A DNA stretch of 64,000 nt from Canna indica. Lineage: Eukaryota > Streptophyta > Magnoliopsida > Zingiberales > Cannaceae. This document shows positions 21,196 to 33,900 of this stretch, piece after piece. Under the pieces are notes generated by a model. The model was not told the origin of the DNA. It worked only from the letters and a program-made list of their open reading frames with translations, and did no database searches. Location of the stretch: contig CP136891.1 of NCBI GenBank assembly GCA_034359265.1, positions 42,648,001-42,712,000 of the forward strand, read 5' to 3'. Both the position numbers and the translations under genes were made by a program. The stretch's first letter is position 1. The number at the start of each line of letters is the position of its first letter.

Positions 21196-24017
21196 AAACA
21201 TGCTATATGATTTTGCAAAAACCGAAGAGATTACTACTTATGTTGAAGGCGGTGATGACAATGGTCATCCATCCACTACTAACATCTCTTGTGATGCCCA
21301 TAGCATATCCAATCAAAGAAGCACGCTTAAAAGTAGGAAAAGAAAAGTCAAGTGCTTCATTTGCCAAGAGAAGGGACATATCAATAAAAATTTGTTGGGT
21401 GAAATGGCACACGAGAAGGGGGGTGAATAATGTGTTAACTAAATCTTTAACCTGATTTTGATTTTAATCATTTCTTGATTAATTAGGCAAAGCACGATAT
21501 TTATAACAAGCGGAAGCAATAAACAAGAACAAAAATAACAATGCTAACACAAAATTTATAGTGGTTCGGCCCCAATGCCTACTCCACTACCTAAGCACCA
21601 TGTTTAGGATTTCCAAACTAAGTTTACTTGATTAATGATGTTTCCCTTACACAAAGGACTTTGACTCGAAGAGTCTCACTCTCAACTATGGCACTTCCAT
21701 ACCCGGAAGTCTCCGCCTTCTTACCGAGAGCACTCTTCCATCTCAACCTAAGGGACAACTCAACTAATCCTAGTACACTATGTTTACACAAGTGGCTTTA
21801 CTCCTTCTACACCAAGGAGACCACTCAATCACAAGACTTAACAATCCTAGGTCTTCACATGCACAAATCCAAAGAAAACAATGTTCAAATAACAATTAAA
21901 ATTACAATGAAAATAGCTTAAAGAGTAAACCAAGATTAAATGCTCTTTTCCAAGCCTTCAAGACTTCAACTTGCCAGTAAATGAGCTTGAGTCGTAGCAG
22001 AGTTGAGGAGCAGTTGGCGCTTGAAGAAGAACGTTGACGGAAGAGCAGAGCGCACTGCAATCGACCTCTTTGATGGCTTAAATCACTTCTTAAAATGCTC
22101 AATTAAATCTGTAAGAGAGGATAAAGGAGTTAGATGAGGAATATTTATAACCTCTTAAAGAAATGGTAGCTCAACGGGCGGAAAACGGGTAGAAAACTAG
22201 ACGTTATCGCCGTTCAATCGATCGTCGATCGACCGACCGATCAAACGCTCGAGCGACCGCTGCTCAATCTCTCAATGCGATCGACCGATGGGTCGACTGA
22301 ACGAGTCGCGAGATGAGCGATCCGCAATCCGGTCAACCGATGTAGTGAGCTGTAGTCGCGATTCTTTTTCTCTGTAATCCGGTCGACCGAAGTCCCTACT
22401 GCCAATTTTTGGCACACTTCGGTCGACCAACCGGTCGACCAAATTGCCTATTGCCAGTTTTTGGCAGCTTTCGGTCGACTGATCGGTCGACCGAACCTAG
22501 ACTGGACTGGGCAGTTTGGTTTTGTTTATTCGTTTTCTTGTTCCGTCTTCGCTAAGTCTACTTATATAACATTTATTAACTTAAAGTTAATAACTTTAAA
22601 ATATAAATGTTATATAAGGATTACCCCCATTTGGATTCAATAAAAATATCTAAAAAATCAAAATCTAGTTTTTGGGTCTAGTACAAATTTTTTGAAAACG
22701 GAACTTTTCTAATTTTTCGGGTCAAATAAGGGTAGGCCAAAGGCTTCCAAAAATTTCTAAAAATACCTCGTTATCTAATTTTAACCCAAGGAACAATAAT
22801 CTCCATTTTTTATGTCAAGAAACTATCTAGGTCATATAGCCATCCAAGGAGCTCCCTAGGCCTAGTGAGTTTCAAGGCGATTTTCGGGTTTTCATATTTA
22901 GGGGTTCGGGTTTGGTTTTAGGGTTCTTATGCATCATCATGAGGATTTATAATATAAACTAGACACCCTAAACCTAAACTCTAACTTCCCGAATAATTAG
23001 AGCGCGTCGACCAACGTCCTTCCGATTTCTCGATTTCTCAAATTTTTCCGATCGCGAACGTCGAGCGCTAACCGACTTGGAACCTGAAAGATTTCTCAAT
23101 GAAATATTAGTTCCATGTTTGTTATCATCAAAACTGAGATTAAGACCAAGGTTGAAAACCTTAAGCTAACAAAATTGTCCCTTGATGAGAAAGAAATCCA
23201 AGAAGGAGAAGAAGGTCTCCAATTTCACTTCAGAATCAAGTGGAGCCTCCTCATGTGATGACAATGAAGCCACCTCACAATTGTGCCTCATGGGTCTTAA
23301 CGATGAGGTAAAGTCTTCCGCTTCTTGTCATAATAGTGATTCTAACAATTCAAGCTCATTTAACATGTCTTATGATGAGCTAGTTGATGAATGTAAAAAA
23401 ATGTATGAATTGCTCCTGAAAAAGAACAAGGAAATAAAGAAAATTAAAAAAGAGAATTCTAAGCTTACTAGTCACTTGCATGCCTTAGAAGTTGAAAATG
23501 AAAAATTGAACACTAGTATGCTTGATACATGCCATGATAATTTGAAGCTTGAAATTATGAACTTAAAACATAGAAATGAAAAGTTAGAGATTGAAAATGA
23601 TGAATTATTAAATAAGACTTCCAAAATTAAAATGAAAATGATAGCTTGTAAAATAGTTTAAAACTTAAGGCTAATGATTCTTCAAATGATTTCAAAATGG
23701 AAAATGAGACTTTGAAAAATAAAAATTGTTTGTTGAGATCTCAATCTCATGCATTGCATAAGTCCATTAATGACTTGAAAAATGAGGTTGCTCTCTTGAG
23801 TAAGAAAACACATAATTTATCCAATGTTTCATCCTTTAGAAATTCTAGGAAGAAAAATGTTTTACTTAAGAATGTTCATGTACATCATCCTTCTCTTGTC
23901 AAGCATTCTAACATTAAATCTCGTGTCCATAATGAAAAGAAGAAATTTAATGGACATTGTTTTTGTTGTGGTGTTTATGGGCGGTGTTTATGGGCATGCT
24001 ATCTATGATTGTGCTTT
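21196..24017 (+). pseudogene. Copia (Sirevirus-like) gag, split by a solo LTR
   Basis: The first part (21200-21392) ends in the basic stretch and first three ligands of a CCHC zinc knuckle (VKCFICQEKGHIN). The second part resumes at 23177, with the last Cys beside the insertion, followed by a lysine-rich block, SYDELVDECKKMYELLLKK and a long lysine/glutamate coiled coil to about 23660. After a stop and frameshift a second open segment (23697-24008) continues the coiled coil and ends in another C-x2-C-x-H-type motif (CFCC). Such gag proteins with an extended coiled coil and a second knuckle are typical of Sirevirus-related copia elements (from memory). Pol is missing; the copy is cut at 24017 by LTR sequence. 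Confidence 0.65.
21393..23171 (-). mobile_element. Solo Sirevirus-like LTR, 1.78 kb, TSD AAATT
   Basis: It runs from TGTTGGGTGAAATGG to CTAACA, flanked by perfect AAATT duplications (21388-21392 and 23172-23176). On the minus strand it starts TGTTAGCTTAAGG with TTTTGATGATAACAAAC and ends in the polypyrimidine run and TTCACCCAACA. Repeated GGTCGACCGA palindromes occupy 22200-22500, and a TATA-like box precedes the region around 22140. It gives the empty-site reference for the long-TIR element at 60810. Confidence 0.88.
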
Positions 24018-24962
24018 TAAAATGAACCGAATGTGGTCAAAAATTAGTAGTAGCCAATTCAGTCGACCGAAGGTTGCCAGGAAATGACAGAAAGCCTTCG
24101 GTCGCTCGGTGGTCGTTCGGTTGGTCGATCGATGATCGACCGGCAAGCGACCGACGATCGATAACGGGTAAAAAACTACCCGTTGAGAAGAGGGGAATTC
24201 TCTCTTCTCTTCATGGTCTATAAATACAAGACCATGAGAGCCTTCCTCTAAGATCTATGATTCTAGCGAGTCATTCTTGATCATTCTAAAGTCTTTCTTG
24301 AGCCATTTCCTTGCAAACCCTAGTTCTTATGATACAATCTTGATTTCGCCTTCAAAGCTTTGATTGATTCATCATTGAGGCATCAAGAGGAACTAGAACT
24401 CGTGTTTGGAGCTAAGTATTTGTTGTATTATTTATTTGCTCCATTATTTGTGTATTTTGTAGTTTATTTTCATTGTATATCACTTGTGTAAACCTAGGTA
24501 GCTAGGTTTGATTGAGTTGGTGGTTGCCTTGGTGTTAAGGCTTAAATCCACCATTGTAAACTTAGTTTACTAGGATTAGTTGAGTTGTCCCTTAGGTGGG
24601 AGACTACTCTTAGTAGGAAGACGGGATACTTCCGGGTGTGGAAGTGCCTCAGTTTGAGAGAGGAGACTTTCCGGTGTAAAGTCCTATTTGTAAGGGAAAC
24701 GATATAATCTAGTAAAGCTAAGTTTGAAAATCCTAAGCGGGGTGCTTAGGTAGTGGCGTAGGTATTGGGGCTGAACCACTATAAATAATTGTGTTAGCAT
24801 TGATATATTATTTTGTGTTAAATGCTTTATATTTATTGCTTCCACCTGCTATTAATATCGTGCTTAGCCTAACTAATCAAGAAACGATTAAAACCAGAAT
24901 TAGGCGATAAGATTAGTTAACACACTATTCACCCCCCCTATAGTGTGCCCATTTCACCAACA
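24018..24962 (+). mobile_element. Sirevirus-like LTR, 5' truncated
   Basis: It starts abruptly within the palindrome-rich part of the LTR (match to 6905 onward: ATGTGGTCAAAAATT) and runs to the complete end CACCCCCCCTATAGTGTG..CACCAACA at 24962. There is no primer site after it; gypsy LTR sequence follows directly, so this is not part of a complete element. Confidence 0.8.
24219..24226 (+). promoter_or_regulatory. TATA box of the Sirevirus-like LTR
   Basis: TATAAATA lies downstream of the palindrome cluster and upstream of a conserved AGAGCCTTCC segment. The same placement holds in the copies at 28221 and 39691 and, reversed, at about 22145 and 60515. Confidence 0.6.
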
Positions 24963-25620
24963 AACCACTCACCTGATTTGGAAGAAGAAAAGAGAATTTT
25001 TTCGATCGGTGGCTTCCGAATCCGGCCTCAATCAAGCGACGGCGGCTTGGCTCCTCAAAGGAAAGGGGGCGGCGGCTCCCCCCAAGCTGGTGGCTTGGCT
25101 TCCAAGGGAAAGGAAGGAAGAGGGGGGAAAGAGAGGCAGCGGCTTGCGGCTCCTCAATCTCCCTTGGCTCGGCTTCGCAAGGAAGGGGGGAATGAATCGG
25201 CTGCTGGCGGCTTGGCTCCCAAGAGAGAGGGGGAGAGGGGCGGCGGTTCGGTGGCTCCTCTCTCTCTCTTGGCGGCTTGTGCGGCTCCAACAAGGAGCTG
25301 CCTAGCTCTAGGGGGGATTTTATAATCCCCTCCCAAATCTCATCCAAACCCTAACCCCTGGGATCCAACTGGGATCCAACTCGCTAACTCCTCAACCCAA
25401 ACTAACCCCATGCTAAATACAAGTATCAATCACATGCACACCCATGCAATACAATTTAATAAATTAAGCACATAAAATATAAAATCCACGGATCAACTTA
25501 CCCGAGCTCTCAAGCTCGCACCGGACCACGAGTCGACTTAGCTCGACCTCGAACTAGCCCACTAGGCTGGCAACACAAAACAAATAACAAGAAATTAGAA
25601 TAATATCTAGGATATTACAA
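24963..25620 (-). mobile_element. 3' LTR of a chromovirus gypsy, truncated
   Basis: On the minus strand the LTR starts TGTAATATCC at 25620, right after a purine tract, and is closely similar to 41727-42420. It is cut on the left by the Sirevirus-like LTR end at 24962, leaving 658 bp. It anchors the identity of the LTR pieces at 3640-6598 and 40463-42420. Confidence 0.85.
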
Positions 25621-25645
25621 TCCTCTCTCCTTAGGGAAAATTCAT
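25621..25645 (-). other. Gypsy polypurine tract
   Basis: On the minus strand AAATTCGAGGATGAATTTT is followed by CCCTAAGGAGAGAGGAT and then TGTAATATCC, the junction between internal region and 3' LTR. Confidence 0.85.
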
Positions 25646-25659
25646 CCTCGAATTTTAGC

Positions 25660-27893
25660 AAGGCTTAAGGACTTACCAAATTCCCAACCAGCGAAGGATA
25701 TCACTCCCTCATATCCTGCTCCACCTCCCAGGTGGCCTCCTGCCCGGAATGGTGCTCCCACCTGACCTTTACCAAGGGAATCTCCTTGTACCTCAATTTT
25801 CTAATCTAACGGTCTAGCACCTTAACTTGTCGCTCCTCATAAGAGACTGCTGAATCCACCTCCACCGCGGTAGGCTCAATCACATGGGACTCATCCCAAA
25901 CATACTTCTTCAGCATGGACACATGAAACATTGGGTGCATTCAGTCCATACTGGGAGGTAAGACCAACTCATATGCCACAACTCCTCTACGTTTGAGAAT
26001 AGGAAACAACCCAATGAACCTAGGACTTAGCTTCCCTCTCTTGCCGAACCTCACCACCCCTTTCATAGGGGATACCTTTAGGAATACTATGTCCACATCA
26101 GCAAACTCTACCTCCCTAGCCTTTCTAGCAGCATACATCTTCTGGCGACTCTGGGCTGCCAACAACCTCTCCCTGATTAGTTTCACCTTTTCTACTGCCT
26201 CCTCAACCAATTCGAGTCCCATCGTAAGGGAATCCCCTGCCTCAAACCAGCCTACAGGCAACCTACATCGCCGCCCATACAATGCCTCAAAAGGGGCTAT
26301 CTCGATGCTACTATGATAGCTGTTATTGTAGGTAAACTCAGTCAGGGGCAAATGCCTCTCCCAACTACCCTCCAAATCTAGGACACATGCTCTTAGCATG
26401 TCCTCCAATGTTTGAATGTTCTGCTTCATCTGATCATTTGTTTGAGGGTGAAATGCAGTGCTAAATCGGACCTGAGTGCACAACGCCTCGTGGAAAGACC
26501 GCCACAATCGAGCTGTGAATTGAGTATCCCGATCTGAGATGATCATAACAGGGACACCATGATATGCGACGATCCGATACAAAAACAACCTCGCACACTG
26601 TTCAGCTAAAAAGGTTGTCCTAACTAGTATGAAATGTGTCGTCTTGGTTAGGCGATCCACCACTACCCAGACGGAATCATTGCCCTTCCCCGAGTTTGGC
26701 AACTCTATCACAAAATCCATGGTTATCTTTTATCATTTCCATTCCGGTACTTCTAAGTTATGGAGCAATCCCGATGGCTTAAGATGTTCGACCTTCACCT
26801 GTTGACATACCAAACACTTAGACACAAACTCATCCACCTCTCTCTTCATGCCCTTCCAACAATAATTTTGCCTTAGGTCACGATACATTTTCGTGGCTCT
26901 GGAATGCATGGTATATGTAGATCGACGAGCCATCTCCAGCACCTGCCTGCGGACCTCAGCCATGTCTGGCACCACTATCCTATTTTTAAACCTCAGAACA
27001 CCATCCGAGTTAATACCAAATCCATTATTGGCATCACCCCTCCTGCCCAGATCCTTAGTGAGTGCACAAAAAGCATCCTCTTCGTGTGCTGCCCGTAGCA
27101 TGTCTACCAACTTGGACTGCACCCTAAGGTGAGCCACCAACACACCAGATGCTGACACTGTCAAGACTACCTCGTCATCCGAACACATGGCCAAATCCTA
27201 AGCCAACGGGCTCCTCTTAACTGTCAAATGCGCTAGACTACCTATAGACTTCGTGCAATCATAGTCCTTCAAGAGTTCAAGCCACATTCTCTACCTCAGG
27301 TTCAGTTCCTTCTGGGTGAGCAAATACAGGAGGCTCTTATGATTTGTGTATATCTCACAAGCCTCGCCATAAAGGTAGTGACTCCACAGCTTTAACGCGA
27401 ACACCACTGCTGCTAGCTCAAGATCATGAGTCAGGTAATTCTTCTCGTTGACCTTTAACTGCCGGGAAGCATAAGCTATCACCCTGCCCTTCTGCATCAA
27501 CACACAACCCAAGCTGACTCGAGAGGCATCACAATAAACAACAAACCCTCCCGAGCCCGAGGGTACGACTAGAACTGGTGCCGATGTCAAACTGTCCTTG
27601 AGCTTCTGAAAGCTCTCCTCGCACTTACTGTCCCAGACGAACTTAACTTTCTTCTGAGTCAGGCGGGTCAATGGTGCTGCAATCCTAGAGAAGTTCTCCA
27701 CAAATTTCCTGCAATAGCCTGTCAACCCCAGGAAGCTACGAATCTCTATGACATTAGCCAGCCTCTTCCAATTGTAAACTGCTTCTATCTTTGCGGGGTC
27801 CATCTTTACCCCTTCACTGGACACCACATGGCCAAGCAACCCTACACTCTCTAGCCAAAACTCGCACTTGGAAATTTTGGCATATAACATGTG
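25660..27893 (-). pseudogene. Chromovirus gypsy pol: RT end, RNase H, integrase, chromodomain
   Basis: From 27890 leftward: the end of RT and thumb ([20 protein letters not shown], then [18 protein letters not shown]), RNase H with [15 protein letters not shown], the integrase zinc region (YTMHSRATKMYRDL, then CLVCQQVK), the integrase core and, below 25940, a chromodomain-like end (SYEERQVKVLDR, WEHHSGQEATWE). Defects are visible: the first zinc His is Arg (ARRSTYTMH), the catalytic Glu of 'GQSERTIQTLE' is Lys, and stops lie at about 26730, 25938 and within the chromodomain. Upstream RT, protease and gag are missing because an LTR fragment begins at 27894. The lineage is Tekay/Del-like by chromodomain and architecture. 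Confidence 0.9.
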
Positions 27894-29010
27894 CTACCTG
27901 AGAGTCTCCAGCGGTCGACCGAACACTGCCGAAAATAGGCAGTGGCTACTTTGGTCGACCGTCAGAGGCCAAAAATAGGCAGTAAGCCTGTCGGTCGACC
28001 GAACTGGGGATAGCTGTAGACACAACTCGCGTCGGTCGACCGATTGGTCGACCGAATGCGGGATCGAAGGATTCGCATCTCGGCGGTCGACCCGTTGGTC
28101 GACCACACACAGAGAGAAGGGCAGCGGTAGAATGAGCGGTCGATCGGTCGATCGACCGACCAATCAATCGATGTCTGCAATGGATAGAAAACTATCCATT
28201 GAGTTGCTATTTCTTGAGGAGGGTATAAATACACCCGTATATAATTCATTTAACCCTCTTCCTTGATTCTCACAGACTTTATTGAGTATTCAAAAGGGAG
28301 ATTTAGAGCCTTCCAAAGATTGATTGCGGTGCTCTGCTCTTTTCGTCAAGTTCTTCTTCAAGCGATTGCTTCCCTCAACTCTTCTACAACCAGTTTATCT
28401 GACAAGTTAAAGGAGTGAAGGCTTGGGAAAAGGGCTTTGGTTTCTCTCTCCATTCTTAAGCTCTTTTGATTGTATTTTAATTGTTATTTGAACATTGTGT
28501 TATTTGGATTTGAGTTTGTAGAAGACCTTGTGTTAGGTCTTGTGCATGTAAGTGGTATCCTTGGTGTAGAAGGAGTAAAGCCACTTGTGTAAACTTAGTG
28601 TTTACTAGGATTAGTTTAGTTGCCCCTTAGGGTTGAGGTGGAAGAGTGCTCTCGATAAGAAGGCGGAGACTTCCGGGTGTGGAAGTACCTTAGGTCGAGA
28701 GTGAGACTCTTCAAGTCAAAGTCCTCTGTGTATGGGAAACAAAAATTAATCTAGTAAAACTAGTTTGGAAATCCTACGCGGGGTGCTTAGGTAGTGGAGT
28801 AGGCATTGGAGCCGAACCACTATAAATCTTGTGTTTGCATTGCTATTTATTATTGCTTGTGCTTAATTGTTTATATCGCTTTCGTATCAAATCGTAAGAT
28901 TGCAAATTGCCTAAACGATTTAAGAAAATGATTAAATTGGAATTTATGCTAATCAATTTTGTAAACACACTATTCACCCCCCCTCTAGTGTCGTCATTTC
29001 GCCTTCAACC
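27894..29010 (+). mobile_element. Sirevirus-like LTR, 5' truncated
   Basis: It begins in the palindrome-rich zone, with at least seven GGTCGACCG-type motifs at 27910-28170. It has GTATAAATAC at about 28220, the conserved 'GAACCACTATAAAT' segment, and the CACTATTCACCCCCCCTC end near 28990, where the last bases (TTCAACC) differ from the usual CAACA. No matching partner LTR or TSD is visible. Confidence 0.75.
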
Positions 29011-29939
29011 TTTTCTTCCCTCTCCTCACCGCGCTCATTCCCTCTGCTCGTCACCACGCCTCTTCTTCGCCCTCCTCACTGCGCCTCTTCTTCGCCCTCC
29101 TCACCACGAAGAAGCCCGCTGCCGCCATTGGTGTTATGAAACAAAGTGGTTGCGCCTTCCTCAACGGCGAGCTTGCCGGCGGAGTCCCGTCCTGCTGTGG
29201 TAGATAGCTCTACTTTCAGCTAAATTGAATTCCGCAAGAACCTTGAATTCTGCATAGCTTTGCTATCCTATACTTCTTTGCATGTCTGGAGTGGAAATTT
29301 AGGTATTTGATGCCAATATGTGTACTGATTAGCTTAAACTACAAATGCTGTGGTAGATAGCTCTTTTTTCAGCTAAATTTGTCTTCTTAGGCATTCTTTT
29401 CATGTCTAAACTTCACTCGGCTAGGAATTTGAGATATTTATTAGAATTAGATTAACAAATGGTGAGATGTTCCTTCCAATAATCCAAGTGTTTGCTGCAA
29501 TAAACTCATATCAGCTTATATGAATAAGAAAGGAACAAAATAAGGTAAGAGATGAAGAAAGAACAACTAGAGTGTAATGTGTCACAGGTCTGCTAATTAA
29601 CAGTTTGACACTATTAGCGAATCACTGGGATGAAACATTCGTTTAGATACCCTGTATGCAATATATGGAATACCTTTACAAGTTCCTAGAATTGTTTACC
29701 TGTTCTGTCTAATAGAGTCACTGGCACTGGAACTTACGTGAAACAAATTGGATACAACCTCTCTTGGAGTTACCTTTTATGGAACTTATTAATCAGAATG
29801 CCATTTAGATACAACCTTAACAGTGCAATAATGCACCGTTAAGGTCCCATCCGTTTTTACAAGTCTATGTTTGTAATCTTACTAATCATCACCTCATGCA
29901 ACATTTATTCATTCACTTTGTACTTGTATGCTTTCTCAG
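29011..29939. other. Stretch without recognisable genes
   Basis: The first 200 bases are C/T-rich with a repeated CTCTTCTTCGCCCTCCTCAC motif and could be a plant 5' leader or first exon. The remainder is A/T-rich and intron-like, with a repeated 'GTGGTAGATAGCTC' at about 29200 and 29350. Whether it belongs to the exon at 29940 is not known. Confidence 0.35.
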
Positions 29940-30041
29940 ACAATTACTAGCAAGGTTGGGTATTTTCTTGAAGCTCCAATCTCTGGCAGCAAAAAGCCTG
30001 CTGAAGATGGTCAATTAGTAATTCTAGCTGCTGGAGAGAAG
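29940..30041 (+). pseudogene. Single exon of glyoxylate/succinic semialdehyde reductase (GLYR1-like)
   Basis: A 102-bp open exon lies between CTTTCTCAG and GTGCAC and encodes VGYFLEAPISGSKKPAEDGQ followed by LVILAAGEK. This is a conserved segment of plant GLYR1-type beta-hydroxyacid dehydrogenases, including the G-S-K-K-P substrate-binding region, which reduce glyoxylate and succinic semialdehyde with NADPH. There are no stops or frameshifts, but no neighbouring exon is recognisable on either side and transposon sequence lies within 1 kb on both sides. I read it as an isolated fragment rather than part of a working gene. Confidence 0.65.
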
Positions 30042-30984
30042 GTGCACCAGTGAATCCCAAACATATATTGATGTTTTGTGGTATTAAATATATGTTTTTT
30101 TCACTAGGAATTTAGCATTAATTGACATTCTTCTATAACTTTTGTTGATTGGTTTTCAGGAAGGCATTTGGAATTTCGGTATTACTCTATTTTGTTCCGG
30201 TTATAACTAATCCACAAACAACCTATTCTAGCTCTAATAAAATGAGAAAAATATAGAGTAACATGATGTGGACATGTCCAAAGAAGAACCTGTTAATTTT
30301 GCAGTTAGATGTGGCGAATTTGATTATGATTGATGGTAAGAGTAGAATAAGACCTATGAATTTTTCACTTGAAACAATACAAAGGGATTCTGATAAGGAA
30401 AAATTTAACTTTATCCAACTTATATGGAAGATTTTTTTTTTTGAAATAGCAGCTTGTATTAATTCTGGAGAGATGAATGAATACAAGTGGGAGAGTAGGA
30501 GAGAGCAAGAATAAAATAGAGAAGAGCTCGTAGCTGGTTGTTATGATGATAGAAATTCATTCTTCATGTCTTCCCTTATCCACCCTCTCCTTGAAATGAT
30601 CTGAGGAAATGTTATGGTGCTACTTTTATGGGAAAATTAGAAAGCAGTTAAGAACTATGAATGTTATTTTTAAATTGAGGTATATATTTCCTTATGATCC
30701 CATCTACTTTAAATTGCTTCAAGAAAATAAGTTACCGAGCATTACTTTTCTTCCAATTCCGCATTTCATTTTGGTCTTCTAGTTCAGCATCACAATTTCC
30801 TATAAATTAAGATTGTACTTTCAAGTTTCAAGTATGAGCTTAGGCCTTGTATTTGGTTTTTGAACTCTTAGATATGAGAAAACTCATCATGGATTCATTT
30901 TCTTTTAGCAATAGCCGATAATTATCTTCTTTGAATTTTTTTATGTTGCAAATACAGATGGAAATTCCATAACATAGATTATGG
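30042..30984. other. A/T-rich stretch upstream of the CACTA transposase
   Basis: No CACTA terminus or subterminal repeats were found here, although this is where the left end of the element ending at 39676 would be expected. Short open frames near 30230-30510 have no recognisable family. It may be the transposase leader plus intron: an AG acceptor-like TTGCAAATACAG lies just before the first codons. Confidence 0.35.
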
Positions 30985-33900
30985 ATGTATAACCGGAATA
31001 ATCCTAGTCGTTGGGGCATCAGACAAGAATTCATTGATGGGGTTGACACTTTTATAGAACATGCTCATGGATTGAAACAGTATAAGAGGGAGGGAACCAT
31101 TCGATGTCCATGTGTGAAATGTCATAGAAAAGGGTGCTTGTTGTCACTGGATGAGGTCCAATACCATTTATATCGATGGGGGTTCAAACCCAACTATTGG
31201 TATTGGACTGACCATGGGGAGGTTGAACCTGATGAGAACAACGAGGTGACACTTCAAAACAATTACAATGCTAAAAGTGCACCAAATGCTGAACATCCCT
31301 TGCATAGATATAGGGATATGGTTTTGGATGTAGCTAGGCAAGAGCATGGGCAAGCATTCAGGGATTATGAGCATGACACAGTCGATCAACAGTCTAATGA
31401 AGAACTGCCAAATGCCAATGCTCAACAATTTTATGACTTGTTGTCGGAGTATAACAAACCATTATATGTGGGTTGTGAGCATCACTCTCCATTATCTGTG
31501 GCAATTAGGATGATGAGTACTAAATCCGACTATAACATCCCTCAAGAAGCCATTATTGAGATTTTGCAGTTATGGTTTGATACTATTCTGTCTGCCCAAA
31601 ACTTTCCAAAAACATATTATGATGCCAAAAAGCTAGTGTCAAGGTTTGGATTGTCTGTAGAAAGAATAGACTGTTGCGTTAATGGTTTCATGCTATATTA
31701 TAAAGATGATGCCAATGCGAGAGATTGCAAGTTTTGTCGTGCTCCTAGATATAAAAGATCTACTATTGGGAGGGTTCAGGCTAAAAAAGTGCTAGTGAAG
31801 AGAATGCACTACTTGCCTCTAATACCTAGGTTGAAGAGGCTTTACACCTCAATGAGTACAGAACCACATATGAGATGGCATTACGAGAATCGTAGACCTG
31901 GGGGTGTTATGTGTCATCCGTCAGATGGCAATGCTTGGAAAGAGTTTGATCGTAGGTACCCAGATTTTGCACGTGACCCGCGAAATATCAGACTGGGATT
32001 ATGTGTCGATGGATTCAATCCATTTAGTCAATCAGCACCTCCTTATTCTTGTTGGCCTGTAATTGTTACCCCATATAACTTGCCCCCTCAAATGTGCATG
32101 ACAATGCCATATATGTTCCTAACATGTTTAATCCCAGGACCAGAAAATCCAAAGCGTATGATTGATGTTTACTTGTAGTCACTAATTGATGAGTTAAAGT
32201 TATTATGGGAAGTTGGGTCGGGTTACTACATACGATGTCTCATTGAAGCAAAATTTCATCATGAAAGCTGCATTGATTTGGACAATTAATGATTTCCCTG
32301 CTTATGGGATGTTGTCGGGATGGAACACTTCTGGAAAATTGGCTTGCCCGTACTGTACGAATTTTAGCAAGGCATTTACCTTGAAGCATGGCAAGAAGAA
32401 CAATTGGTTTGATTGTCATCGGCGATTTCTACATCCTGACCATTCATACAGGTCCGACAAAAATAGTTTCTTCAAAAGACGTACCGACTATGATCATCCA
32501 CCTCCAACATTCGATGGGGAGTACGTGTATGCATTGGTTTCGAACTTGCAAAAGGTAACTGATCAACCTACTGATATTAGAATTCCTGGGTACGGTGTTG
32601 ACCACAACTGGACTAAAAGGAGTATATTCTGGGACTTACCGTATTGGAAGGACAATTTGACGTGGCACAACTTAGATGTTATGCATATAGAGAAGAATGT
32701 TTTTGATAACATTTTTAACACTATTTTGGATATGAAGGACAAGATAAAGGACAATGTCAAGGCTAGAATGGATTTGGAAGAATATTGCAACTGGAGTGAG
32801 CTACATCTAGTCACAACACCGAATGGGCAAGTCATGAAATGAAAGGCTAAGTACACATTCACAACATCTCAAAGAAGAAGTATATGTGACTGGGTGAAAT
32901 GACTTCGGATGCCTGATGGTTATGCATCAAATATGTCACGGCGGGTTGATAGTACCAATGGGAAGTTTTTAGGGTGGAAGAGTCATGATTGTCACGTTTT
33001 CATGGAACAGTTGTTGCCTGTTGCATTTAGAGAATTACCAGAACACATTTGGAAACCCCTAGCTGAGTTGAGTCAGTTTTTCAAGGACTTGTGTTCTACG
33101 ACTCTAACAATCGATGAATTGGATAAAATGGAAAAGAACATTCCAATTATTTTGTGCAAGTTGGAGAAAATCCCCCCCCCCCCCGGGTTTCTTTGATGTT
33201 ATGGAGCACTTGCCAGTACATTTGATACATGAGGCATGAAATGGAGGACCCATACAATTTAGGTGGATGTACCCGTTCGAGAGGTAAATGAGCTTAACAT
33301 TGTTCAATAATTAAATGTTGTGAATATCATTAACATAACATAGTCGTGCATATATGTCCATGTCAGGTTTCTTGGAAAGGTCAAGAGAACCGTGAAGCAG
33401 AAAGCTCAAGTTGAGGGATCAATATGTGAGGCATATGTTCGTCGCGAAACTGCTACTTTCTGCTCGTTCTACTTTGAATCACATGTCCCAACTGCAAGAA
33501 CGAGAGTTGCCCAAAATGATGACGGTGGATTAAATAGCTCAAATTTGGCGACCTTATCGATTTTTAATAAACCTGGGAGGCCATCAGGAGCATGTTCGAC
33601 TAAGTTGTTGGACGACGTTGAGCGAAAAGCTGCACATCTACACGTCTTACTAAATTGTGAGGAAGTGCAAATATTTTATGAGTAAGTTAAACAAACTCCC
33701 GAAAACTTTATTTGAAATCTATATTATGTTGATTTTTGACAGAATTTTTTGTTACTACTCGTAGCCATTTCCTTAACTTCAAGAACATTGATCCAGAAAA
33801 TGCAAATGAAATGGTGAATCTAGAATTTGCAGATTTGTTCAAGAGTTATGTAAGTGCCTTGACCTTTAATTACAAATTATCCCCACATTAAAATATCTAA

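Noticed and set aside
30230..30510. Overlapping plus- and minus-strand frames considered as a LINE relic
   Set aside because: No reverse-transcriptase or zinc motif could be matched with any confidence.
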